Below are positions 26,020 through 34,024 of a stretch of 63,752 nucleotides of DNA, piece after piece. The translations under genes were made by a program, and so were the position numbers. Source of the DNA: Azoarcus sp. (GTDB lineage: Bacteria > Pseudomonadota > Gammaproteobacteria > Burkholderiales > Rhodocyclaceae); the NCBI GenBank assembly GCA_031289095.1, contig JAITQD010000082.1:1-63752 (forward strand). The letters run 5' to 3'. Position 1 is the stretch's first letter; every line of letters starts with the position of its first letter. The notes beneath the pieces were generated by a model. It ran no database searches and had not been told where the DNA came from. It saw only the letters and a program-made list of their open reading frames with translations.

Positions 26020-26334
26020 ATGAAAATCATGCCCTGCCCCCTGAACGGCCCGCGCAACATCACCGAATTCACCTACGGCGGCGAAGTCAGCGCCATGCCC
26101 GACCCGGCGGCCTGCACCGACGCCGAATGGGCCAATTACGTCTTCAACAAGTCGAACCCCGCCGGGTTCGTGCGGGAATGGTGGCTGCACAACGCATCGA
26201 GCTACTGGTTCATCGCCGAGCGCGACGCCGTGACCGACATCATTCTGCGCACCTACGACCCAAGCGAAATCTTCCGGACGCGCGTCGACTTCGCCGCGCC
26301 CCGGACAACTTCCAGCCAGGAGAACCCGGCATGA
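26020..26334 (+). CDS. mgdB: N-methylglutamate dehydrogenase subunit B (SoxD-like)
   Basis: The small delta-type subunit (104 residues) begins MKIMPCPLNGPRNITEF and continues FTYGGEV and FVREWWLHNASSYWFIAERD, as in the SoxD family. Many SoxD proteins have Cys-x-x-Cys at the start that binds zinc; here the second Cys is Asn (CPLNG) and the later Cys of SoxD is not evident. So zinc is bound differently or not at all. It lies 26 bases after mgdA and its stop overlaps the mgdC start (ATGA). Confidence 0.87.
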   Translation: MKIMPCPLNGPRNITEFTYGGEVSAMPDPAACTDAEWANYVFNKSNPAGFVREWWLHNASSYWFIAERDAVTDIILRTYDPSEIFRTRVDFAAPRTTSSQENPA

Positions 26335-29255
26335 ACGCCCCGCTTGCTTCCGCCCGCCTGCCCGCGCCCTGGGGATGCCTGATCGACCGCGCCAACCCCG
26401 TGCGCTTCTCCTTTGAAGGCCGGACATACGACGGCCTCCAGGGCGACACCATCGCCAGCGCCCTGCTTGCCAACGAACGCTGGCTCCTGTCGCGCTCATT
26501 CAAATACCACCGCGCGCGCGGCCCGCTCACCCTGGCCGGACAAGAGGCCAACACCCTCGTGCAACTCCCCGACGAAGCCAACGTGCTGGCCGACCTCCAC
26601 CCCATCGCGCCGGGCCTCGCCGTCACAGGACAAAACGTCAACGGCTCGCTCGACCACGACCGCGACGCGATCCTGGGCAAATTCTCGCGCTTCATGCCCG
26701 TCGGCTTCTACTACCGCGCCTTTTTCAAGCCCCGTGGCATCTGGAAACACTGGGAGCCGTTCATCCGCAAAAAAGCAGGACTGGGCAAACTCGACCTCGC
26801 ATTCCAGCCGCATTACCACGACAAGGCCTACTTGTTCGCCGACGTGGCCGTCATCGGCAGCGGCCCGGCGGGACTCGCGGCGGCGCTCGCAGCGGCGGAA
26901 GCCGGTGCAAAAGTGCTGCTCGTCGAACAGGAACCGATCCTGGGCGGCTCGCTCAACTGGGCGCGCTTTGATCTTGCCGGGACAGCGGCGGCGCAAGCGC
27001 GCGAGCTGATCGGACGAGTCACGGCGCATCCCAACGTCCGCGTGCTCACCCACGCCACCTGCAATGCCTGGTTCGCCGACAACTTCCTGCCCGTCATCAG
27101 CGGCACGCGCCTCTACAAAGTACGCGCCAAACAATGCGTGCTCGCCACCGGCGCGTTCGACCAGCCCGTCATCTTCCGCAACAACGACCTGCCGGGCGTC
27201 CTCCTCACCAGCGCTGCGCAGCGGCTCATGCGGCTCTACGGCGTCGCGCCGGGCAAACGCGCCGCCCTCCTCACCGGCAACGACGACGGCTACCACGCCG
27301 CGCTCGACCTACTGGAAGCGGGCCTCGCAGTCGCGGCGTTGATCGACATGCGCCCCGAGGGCGACGCCGCCGCCCTGCGCCAGACACTCGAAAAGAAAGG
27401 CGTGCGCGTTCTCGCCGGTTCGACGGTTTTCGAGGCGATTCCCGGCAAGGATCATGGCCGGGTCACGGGCATCGACGTGCGGCGCATCCGCGCCCGGGGC
27501 GAGGTCGCGCCGGAAGGCGAAACCATCGCCTGCGACGCGCTCCTCATGTCGGCGGGCTACATGCCCGTCTGGCAACTGCCCTGCCAGGCGGGCGGCAAGC
27601 TCGCCTACGACGACGCCAGCGCGAACTTCACCTTCTCCGGCCTGCCGGACATCCTCGCCCTTGCCGGCTCGACAAACGGCCTGTTCGCGCTCCCGAACGT
27701 CCTCGCCGACGGCAAGGCGGCGGGACAGCGCGCCGCCGCAGCCGCGCAGGGACGCCCCATCGAAACCCCCGCGCCGGCCCTGCAAGCGGAAGCCCCCGTC
27801 AATCACCCCTGGCCGATCTTCCCGCACCCCAAGGGCAAGGAATTTGTCGACTACGACGAAGACCTGCAAATCCGCGACATCGTCAACGCCACCCGTTACG
27901 GCTACCGCGACATCCAGTTGGTCAAACGGTTTTCCACCGTCGGCATGGGGCCGTTACAAGGGCGGCAATCGGCCCTGCCCGCCGCGCGGCTGGTCGCCGA
28001 CGCCACGGGCCGCACAGTATCGGAAACCGGCATCACCACCGCCCGCCCGCCCTTCGCGCCAGAAAAATTCGCGCACGTCGCCGGACGCGCCTTCACGCCC
28101 CTGCGCCTCACTGCCATGCACCGCCGCCACGCCGAAGCGGGCGCGCAGTTCATGCCGGCGGGCGCATGGCTGCGGACCGCCTACTACGGCGACCCCGCCG
28201 CGCGCGAGCGGCTCATCCAGGAAGAAGCCACCGCCGTACGCACCGGCGTCGGCCTGATCGACGTCTCCACCCTCGGCGGCCTGGAAATACGCGGCCCGGA
28301 CGCGGTGGAACTGCTGGAACGCGTCTACACCTTCGCCTTCGCCAAGCAACCTGTCGGGCGTTCGCGCTACGCCCTCATGACCGCAGACGATGGCGTCATC
28401 ATCGACGACGGCGTGTGCTGCCGCCTGGGCGAAACCCACTTCTACGTCACGGCCACCACCGGCGGCGTGGATCGCGTCTACCGCAGCCTCACCAAATGGA
28501 ACGCGCAATGGCGGCTCGACGTAGACATCGCCAACGTGAGTGCCGCCTGGGCCGCCGTCAACCTCGCCGGCCCCGGATCGCGCGACGTGCTCACCAAAGT
28601 ATGCAGCGACCTCGACCTGTCGCCCCAAGGTTTTCCCTACCTCGCGGTACGCACCGGCACCGTGGTGGACATTCCGGCGCGGCTCGTCCGCGTCGGCTTT
28701 GTCGGCGAACTGGGCTATGAAATCCACGTCCCCGCCCGCTACGGCGAACACCTCTGGGACGCCCTGATGCGGGCCGGTGCGGACGCCGACATTCGCCCCT
28801 TCGGCGTCGAAAGCCAGCGTCTGCTGCGTCTCGAAAAAGGCCACATCATCATCACCCAGGACACCGACGGCATGACCCACCCCGCCGAAGTCGGCATGGG
28901 CTGGGCCATCGGGCGCAAAAAACCGTTCTTCGTGGGCAAACGCTCCATCGAAATCCTCGAAGCGCAACCTCCGCTGCGCAAACTGGTCGGTTTCATCTTG
29001 CCCAAAGACGGCCCCAGTCCGCTCGAAGGCCAGCTCATCCTGAACGAACGCAACGACATCACCGGCGCAATCACCTCATGCAGCTATTCCGGCACACTGC
29101 AAAAAATCATCGGCCTCGCCTACTGCGCCCCGGAACAGGCCACCGTCGGCGCACGCCTGCCAATTCGCCACGAAAGCGCCCCTGGCGGACGGATCTACGC
29201 CGAAATCGTCGAACTCCCGTTCTTCGACCCCACCCACAAACGCCAGGAGTCCTGA
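26331..29255 (+). CDS. mgdC: N-methylglutamate dehydrogenase subunit C (SoxA-like)
   Basis: The 974-residue alpha-type subunit has an N-terminal Fer2_4-like domain (about 15-100) without iron-sulfur cysteines. A two-dinucleotide-binding oxidoreductase region (about 150-480) starts VAVIGSGPAGLAAALAAAEAG. The C-terminal aminomethyltransferase/GcvT domain (about 590-965) includes DVSTLGGLEIRGPDAVELLERV, FVGELGYEIHVPARYGEHLW and LRLEKGHIIITQDTDG. The GcvT domain binds THF in sarcosine oxidase, so the methyl-derived C1 probably leaves as methylene-THF, the substrate of the co-encoded FolD. Overlaps mgdB by four bases. Confidence 0.9.
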   Translation: MNAPLASARLPAPWGCLIDRANPVRFSFEGRTYDGLQGDTIASALLANERWLLSRSFKYHRARGPLTLAGQEANTLVQLPDEANVLADLHPIAPGLAVTGQNVNGSLDHDRDAILGKFSRFMPVGFYYRAFFKPRGIWKHWEPFIRKKAGLGKLDLAFQPHYHDKAYLFADVAVIGSGPAGLAAALAAAEAGAKVLLVEQEPILGGSLNWARFDLAGTAAAQARELIGRVTAHPNVRVLTHATCNAWFADNFLPVISGTRLYKVRAKQCVLATGAFDQPVIFRNNDLPGVLLTSAAQRLMRLYGVAPGKRAALLTGNDDGYHAALDLLEAGLAVAALIDMRPEGDAAALRQTLEKKGVRVLAGSTVFEAIPGKDHGRVTGIDVRRIRARGEVAPEGETIACDALLMSAGYMPVWQLPCQAGGKLAYDDASANFTFSGLPDILALAGSTNGLFALPNVLADGKAAGQRAAAAAQGRPIETPAPALQAEAPVNHPWPIFPHPKGKEFVDYDEDLQIRDIVNATRYGYRDIQLVKRFSTVGMGPLQGRQSALPAARLVADATGRTVSETGITTARPPFAPEKFAHVAGRAFTPLRLTAMHRRHAEAGAQFMPAGAWLRTAYYGDPAARERLIQEEATAVRTGVGLIDVSTLGGLEIRGPDAVELLERVYTFAFAKQPVGRSRYALMTADDGVIIDDGVCCRLGETHFYVTATTGGVDRVYRSLTKWNAQWRLDVDIANVSAAWAAVNLAGPGSRDVLTKVCSDLDLSPQGFPYLAVRTGTVVDIPARLVRVGFVGELGYEIHVPARYGEHLWDALMRAGADADIRPFGVESQRLLRLEKGHIIITQDTDGMTHPAEVGMGWAIGRKKPFFVGKRSIEILEAQPPLRKLVGFILPKDGPSPLEGQLILNERNDITGAITSCSYSGTLQKIIGLAYCAPEQATVGARLPIRHESAPGGRIYAEIVELPFFDPTHKRQES

Positions 29256-29257
29256 CC

Positions 29258-29932
29258 ATGACCGCGACATCCCCCGCGCGCCACCGCGAGCGCGCGCCGC
29301 TCGACCACGCTGGCGCGTCCTTCCTCGACATCGGCCACGCCGTGCTCGTCGACCGCTACCGGGAAACGGAAAGCATCGACGCCTGCGCCCTTGCCGATCT
29401 CACCAACCTGCCGCGCCTCGGCCTGCGCGGACGCGCAGCGGCGGAACGCCTCATCGCGGAAGGTTTTCGCCTGCCCGAAGCCCCCAACCGGCTCGTCCGC
29501 GCGGCCTCGGGCGAAGCCCTGCTGCGCCTCTCGCAAAGCGAATACCTGCTGCTGGGCAGTCCGGCGGACAAGGGCGCAAGCGTTCGCGCCCTCGAAAGCG
29601 GACTCCCCAACGCAGGAGAAAACGGCCTCTACACCCTGCCCCGGCAGGACAGTCACGCCTGGTTCTGGCTTGGTGGCCCACGCCGTTTCGAGGTCATGGC
29701 CAAGCTCTGCGGCGTCGACCTCTCGCCCGCCGCCTTCGCCGGGGATGGCGTCGCACAAACCTCGGTCGCGCGCATCAATGCCATCGTCGCCAACGACGAC
29801 CAGGGTAGCGGCGCATTCCACCTCTTGTTCGACCGCCCTTCCGCCGTCTATTTCTGGGATGCGCTGCTCGACGCCATGCAGGAATTCGGCGGCAAACCAG
29901 TCGGCTTTACCGCCGTGACAAAGGGAATTTGA
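29258..29932 (+). CDS. mgdD: N-methylglutamate dehydrogenase subunit D (SoxG-like)
   Basis: The gamma-type subunit (224 residues) follows mgdC after two bases, with start 29258 behind CCAGGAGTCC. It resembles SoxG, a GcvT-like half protein without its own folate site: ADLTNLPRLGLRGRAAAERL, EYLLLGSP, RQDSHAWFWLGG and VAQTSVARINAIV are visible. Together with MgdA-C it completes the heterotetramer. The IclR regulator starts 77 bases downstream. Confidence 0.87.
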   Translation: MTATSPARHRERAPLDHAGASFLDIGHAVLVDRYRETESIDACALADLTNLPRLGLRGRAAAERLIAEGFRLPEAPNRLVRAASGEALLRLSQSEYLLLGSPADKGASVRALESGLPNAGENGLYTLPRQDSHAWFWLGGPRRFEVMAKLCGVDLSPAAFAGDGVAQTSVARINAIVANDDQGSGAFHLLFDRPSAVYFWDALLDAMQEFGGKPVGFTAVTKGI

Positions 29933-30009
29933 CGCCGAAACCCGCGACCACCGACTTCCATCGGCCAGAACGATAGAATGCCGTTTTCACGGAAAAGCAC
30001 GGCACGGCG

Positions 30010-30795
30010 ATGAAAAAACCAGACGACGAGACCGGGAACAGCTACCACGTCCCCGCGCTGGAACGCGGGCTGTCCATCATCGAGATGTTCAGCGCCGCCG
30101 AACGCACCCTGTCGATGGCCGACATCGCCGCACGTCTTGGCCTGACGCAATCGGCAATCTATCGCATCGTGCAGACCCTGACCGAGCGCGGCTACCTGCG
30201 CAAAACCGCCAAAACCGCCTACGAACTCGGGCCGCGCGTCGTGTCGGGCGGCTTCGCATGGCTGGCGAGCCGCGACGTTACCGAAATCGCCATGCCCTGG
30301 CTCAACGCCCTGCGCGACCGCACTTCGCTCTCCTGCCACCTCGCCATCCGCGAACTAACCGAAGCCGTCTACATCTACCGCGCTTTTGCGCAACAGCGAC
30401 TCACCGTCAACATCCCCATCGGCAGCCGCCTGCCCTGTCACTGCTCGGCGCTGGGCCGCGTCCTGCTGTCCGGTCTCGCCGACGACGAGCTTCACGCCCT
30501 GTACCGCGACATCCGCCTCGACGACTACCCGCCGCCTGCGCCAAAAACCTTTCCCGAGCTCCAGATTCTCCTGAAAACCGATCGGGAAAACGGCTGGGCG
30601 GTGAGCCGTTCAGATTATTCCACCGCCATCGCCGCCCCCATCCGCGACCACCAGGGCCGCATCGCCGCCGCCATCAACCTTTCCGGCCCGGACGCCATCA
30701 TGCAGACCGGCATCCTCGATCATTCGCGCACACTCCTGCTGGAGTGCGCAAAAGAAATCTCGGCGGAACTGGGGTGCCAGATCACAGGCCGCTGA
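30010..30795 (+). CDS. IclR-family transcriptional regulator
   Basis: The 261-residue protein has an N-terminal winged helix-turn-helix (about 14-75, VPALERGLSIIEMFSAAE then LGLTQSAIYRIVQTLTERGYL) and a C-terminal IclR effector-binding domain (about 90-255). That domain includes GSRLPCHCSALGRVLLSGL and GWAVSRSDYSTAIAAPIRD. It lies downstream of mgdD in the same direction, and a possible weak promoter (GATAGAAT) lies between them. The likely role is control of the purU-folD-mgd operon, perhaps through the AT-rich palindrome at 22941. The effector could be a pathway intermediate such as N-methylglutamate (inference). Confidence 0.88.
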   Translation: MKKPDDETGNSYHVPALERGLSIIEMFSAAERTLSMADIAARLGLTQSAIYRIVQTLTERGYLRKTAKTAYELGPRVVSGGFAWLASRDVTEIAMPWLNALRDRTSLSCHLAIRELTEAVYIYRAFAQQRLTVNIPIGSRLPCHCSALGRVLLSGLADDELHALYRDIRLDDYPPPAPKTFPELQILLKTDRENGWAVSRSDYSTAIAAPIRDHQGRIAAAINLSGPDAIMQTGILDHSRTLLLECAKEISAELGCQITGR

Positions 30796-30912
30796 CGCAC
30801 CGCGCGGCAAGCGGGCGATGAGTGTCAATTTCCCGTCACAACTCGCCTTTGAAAGCGCGGTCAAGGATGGCGGGAAGCAGCGCGTCCAACTCGACCGTTT
30901 CCCATCCTCTTT

Positions 30913-32004
30913 TCACAACATCCCACCTTCCAGCGCCAGCCGCTGTTCATCGAGATAGCGTTGCAAAACTTCCGTACCGGGCAATTCCAACTGGTATTTG
31001 GAGACAAAAAGGCGGTTGTCCATGCCCGCCAGGGCGTATTCCGCCAGCGCCCGGTTTTTGTCCGCGCAGAGCAGGATGCCGACGGGCGGCTGATCGCCCT
31101 CAGCCATTTCATGTTTGCGATAATAAGCGACATAGGTATTGAGCTGCCCCAGGTGTTCATGGCTGAACGCGCCCACCTTGAGTTCCACCAGCACATGACA
31201 CTTGAGCAGGCGGTGATAGAACACCAGATCCACAAAAAAATGCTCCCCGCCGATAAGCAGCCGCTTTTGCCGGGCTTCAAAACAGAAACCACGTCCGAGT
31301 TCCAGCAGAAAATCCCGCATTTTTTCGATCAGGGCGGCTTCCAGATCGGATTCCGGCAGAACCTCGCCGGGCCGTAAGCCGAGGAATTCAAAAATGTAGG
31401 GATCGCGGATGACCAACGCGGGATCATCCTGAATAGCCTCCGTGTTGGCCATTTCCGAAAGTTTGGCCGGATTTTTCGACAGACCGGAACGCTCAAAATA
31501 CAGGCTGCCGATCTGCCGCTTGAGTTCCCGCACGGACCAGTTGCCTTTGGCGCACTCAATCTCGTAAAAAGAACGCTTAATGGGCGGCTCAAGTTCCATA
31601 AGCAGATCGAAATGGGAGAAAGAAAGCCTATCTATAAGCAATCCGCCGGTCAAGGCCAAAACGGGAGACACCGTCTCCCGTTTTGGCGGGAGCGAGCGGG
31701 CGGAAAGAAAATGGGGAGACAGCGTCTCCCGAATCTGCGGGTAGGACAGATAAAAAAGCCGGGGCCGACGCAGTTCGCGGGCGTCGCTCCTGGGAAGGCC
31801 GCATTGTTGGAGATGGTCAGCCAGCCGGGGCAAAAGCCTGTCGCCATAGGCGGCGCGATCCTCGCCCTGTTGCTCAAATTCCACGATATACGCGCCGATA
31901 AGCCAGTTACGCAAAGTCAACGCGGAATTGACGGTTTTTGAGGCCATGCCGCCGGCGACATGGTGAACCTCGGCAATGACCCGCACGAGCGCATTAAAAT
32001 TCAT
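30913..32004 (-). CDS. YhcG/DUF1016 PD-(D/E)XK nuclease-domain protein
   Basis: The 363-residue protein matches the YhcG/DUF1016 family often found beside type I restriction genes. It has an N-terminal winged-helix-like domain (about 1-100) and a C-terminal PDDEXK nuclease-like domain (about 200-350). The nuclease active-site strand reads FFVDLVFYHRLLKCHVLVELKVG, the D and E-L-K of the motif. It looks full length. The ATG at 32004 overlaps, as ATGA, the stop of an out-of-frame tail (KERRIAEIVGN type) left from an upstream gene, so it was once coupled to that gene. The linker (about residues 95-120) is encoded by two near-identical DNA palindromes. Confidence 0.82.
   Translation of the reverse strand: MNFNALVRVIAEVHHVAGGMASKTVNSALTLRNWLIGAYIVEFEQQGEDRAAYGDRLLPRLADHLQQCGLPRSDARELRRPRLFYLSYPQIRETLSPHFLSARSLPPKRETVSPVLALTGGLLIDRLSFSHFDLLMELEPPIKRSFYEIECAKGNWSVRELKRQIGSLYFERSGLSKNPAKLSEMANTEAIQDDPALVIRDPYIFEFLGLRPGEVLPESDLEAALIEKMRDFLLELGRGFCFEARQKRLLIGGEHFFVDLVFYHRLLKCHVLVELKVGAFSHEHLGQLNTYVAYYRKHEMAEGDQPPVGILLCADKNRALAEYALAGMDNRLFVSKYQLELPGTEVLQRYLDEQRLALEGGML
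31655..31687. repeat. 15-bp perfect palindrome inside the YhcG gene
   Basis: GCCAAAACGGGAGAC and GTCTCCCGTTTTGGC flank a 3-base ACC loop. Its core GGGAGAC-N3-GTCTCCC recurs 44 bases downstream. It encodes part of the inter-domain linker (around ETVSP). Confidence 0.7.
31714..31730. repeat. Second copy of the GGGAGAC-N3-GTCTCCC palindrome
   Basis: The 7-bp arms are identical to the core of the palindrome at 31655-31687, with AGC in place of ACC at the centre. It encodes the ETLSP segment of the YhcG linker. Confidence 0.65.
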
Positions 32005-32923
32005 GTCTTGCCCTCCGCCAGCAAGCGCTGAATGTTCCCCACGATTTCCGCGATGCGCCGCTCCTTTGCTTGAAGCGCAGCGCATTGCCGGGGTCGATGC
32101 GCGGCGCGTCGAGACCGTGCAGCAAAAGATTCATCTGGCAAAGGAGATACGGCAAGGGCTTCGGTTCGCAGCCCCGCAACGATTCTTCCTGCAAAACCTT
32201 GCGGTCGGCGACGGTTTTGACCTGTTGCGAGAGATGCCGATAAGCCTCGACGAGAAAGCCGCCGGTACCGCTAGCGGGGTCAAGCACGGTTTCGCCCAGA
32301 CGCGGATCGGTAACGGCGACCATGAAGCGCACGACGGCGCGCGGCGTATAAAACTCGCCGGAATCGCCCGCCGCGTCGCGCATTTCGCGCAGCATGGATT
32401 CGTAAAGCGCGCCCAGCGTGTGCAATTCGTCGCTGGAGGTAAAGTGAATGCCGCCGATTTTGTTGATGACATCGCGCAGGAGATAACCGCTTTTCATCCG
32501 GTTATCCACGCCCCGGAACACGGTGGCAATGACGTGGCGGCGGTCGTCGCGGTCGTCCTGCCCGTCGCTGCTGGAACCGGCAAGCGTGCGCAAGGTGTTG
32601 AACAGCCCCGCGCCCCATTCGCCATTCGGGAGGATAGTGTCCTCGTGGTTGATGAAGCCGAGCAATTCGTCGCCGGTAATGCCCTCCGGCTTCGACGCCC
32701 AGTCGCGCCAGCGATAAGGCGCATCAATAACCGGCCTGAACTTGATCCCGGCCAACACCGCCTCGTCTTCGCGCTGCAATTCCAGATCGTCTAGGAATTT
32801 CAGGAACATGATCCAGGTGAGCATCGGCAAGCGATCAAGATCGCCGTTCAAGCCCTTGTCCTTCCGCATGATGTCGCGGGCGGACTTGAGGAGGGAGGAG
32901 AGGGATTGGGCGGTAGTTGTCAT
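31994..32923 (-). pseudogene. hsdM: Truncated type I restriction methylase subunit HsdM
   Basis: The first about 285 codons are a good HsdM: N-terminal HsdM_N helices (LNGDLDRLPMLTWIMFLKFLDDLE), then SGEFYTPRAVVRFMV and SAM motif I, VLDPASGTGGFLVEAYRHL. The catalytic NPPF motif, which should follow about 40 residues after the end of the match (ALRFK), and the C-terminal third are absent. The last 24 codons are unrelated and out of frame relative to an alternative reading KERRIAEIVGNIQRLLAEGKT. A deletion near 32068 joined hsdM to the tail of another gene. It cannot be an active methylase. Confidence 0.85.
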
Positions 32924-32974
32924 GACAGTTTTTGATTCTCGGCATCAGTGTTACTCAAATATAATTATTTGATG

Positions 32975-33421
32975 TCATAGAACTACTTCCTTGGCCAGCA
33001 ACACCAAGACAACAAGTGCTCCATAAAATCCCCAAATAGAGAATGATTTCAACGCATCTACTTGGTGGTGAGACATTTCACCTTTTGGTATTACCGTAAA
33101 CAAATCATCGACGAAAGCCTGAGCACCATGCAATTTTTTAATGAATTCGTTGTATGAAACACGAAATGCGCGCTCCAACGCGAGGTAATACGCGTCAAGA
33201 GCCAAGAACAAGACTGAAGGAAGCAAGGCCAGCCAAGCTAATTCAGGCTTTCCTTTATCTGCAATCAGAACAAGGATCGCCGAGACGATAGTGATACACC
33301 ATGATTTGCATGATGTGCTGTTACCAGCCATGCGTTGGATGACGCTTTGAAGAATCTGAAGGTGCGCTTGAACTGCTACAGACTCTTCCGATAGTGAATT
33401 ACCCTGATTGTCCGTCGTCAT
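32975..33421 (-). CDS. Small three-helix membrane protein paired with the TIR-like gene
   Basis: The 148-residue protein has a polar N-terminus ending in an amphipathic helix (LQILQSVIQRMAGNSTSCK) and two closely spaced membrane helices (SWCITIVSAILVLIADKG; AWLALLPSVLFLALDAYYLAL). A cytoplasmic-type middle region follows, then a C-terminal helix (GFYGALVVLVLLA). I recall similar uncharacterised membrane proteins next to TIR-like genes, but no function is assigned. Its ATG overlaps the TIR stop as TAATG, so expression is coupled. A membrane effector activated by a TIR-made nucleotide is one hypothesis. It is not recognisably a Macro-ThsA, as no sensor domain is seen. Confidence 0.75.
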   Translation of the reverse strand: MTTDNQGNSLSEESVAVQAHLQILQSVIQRMAGNSTSCKSWCITIVSAILVLIADKGKPELAWLALLPSVLFLALDAYYLALERAFRVSYNEFIKKLHGAQAFVDDLFTVIPKGEMSHHQVDALKSFSIWGFYGALVVLVLLAKEVVL

Positions 33422-34002
33422 TAGCCTACCCATGTTACGAAGTTATTGAATCCATCGTCACCAACCCAGTCATAGACCGAATAAAATCGACTAAGATTAT
33501 AGGAATTGCCTTGATACTCCTTTTTGACATTAACGCGGTATGAAGCAGATCCATCAATTTTATCGTACTCAAGCCACTTGCCATTTGTTTTTTCCCAAAG
33601 CGTAGCCGTTAAGCCTGAGTCAGAGTATGAAACGGCCACATATTCAAGAGGATTTGCTCCCTTGTTTTTGGTTGTTCCATCCTTTGCCCTGATTGAGTTA
33701 ATATGCACCCCGAAAATGTGATTTCCTTTCTTGAAACTTTTTAGAAGTTCGTAACGAACCCATGGACGCTCAAATGTTTGACTTCCAATTAAAACGCAGG
33801 TATTAGATGTTTGCTCTAACCCATCGTTGATGAGACGCTTTAGCGCGATATCGCCCTGCTTCCTTGCCGATTCCCATATCGACGCGTCATAGTAACCACG
33901 GCTTTCACGATCTGGTTTTGTCATCCAGTGATTGCGAACCACGTTTGCTCGAAAGTCAACGACATCCTTGTAATGAAAACTGAAAAAAACTCTCTTAGCC
34001 AT
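33421..34002 (-). CDS. TIR-like (DUF1863/ThsB-type) protein
   Basis: The 193-residue protein starts MAKRVFFSFHYKDVVDFRANV, the opening of the MTH538/DUF1863 TIR-like family to which Thoeris ThsB belongs. It continues with GYYDASIWESARKQGD, the strand TCVLIGSQTFERPWVRYELLKS and GNHIFGVHINSIRAKDG. The Glu in RPWVRYEL sits where TIR NADases carry their catalytic Glu. The start is supported by AAGGAG nine bases upstream; the longer frame to 34101 belongs to the hsdR tail. It is visibly AT-richer than the flanks. It probably senses infection or makes an NAD-derived signal for the coupled membrane protein (inference). Confidence 0.82.
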   Translation of the reverse strand: MAKRVFFSFHYKDVVDFRANVVRNHWMTKPDRESRGYYDASIWESARKQGDIALKRLINDGLEQTSNTCVLIGSQTFERPWVRYELLKSFKKGNHIFGVHINSIRAKDGTTKNKGANPLEYVAVSYSDSGLTATLWEKTNGKWLEYDKIDGSASYRVNVKKEYQGNSYNLSRFYSVYDWVGDDGFNNFVTWVG

Positions 34003-34024
34003 GATCAATTTCTCCTTGGCGGTG

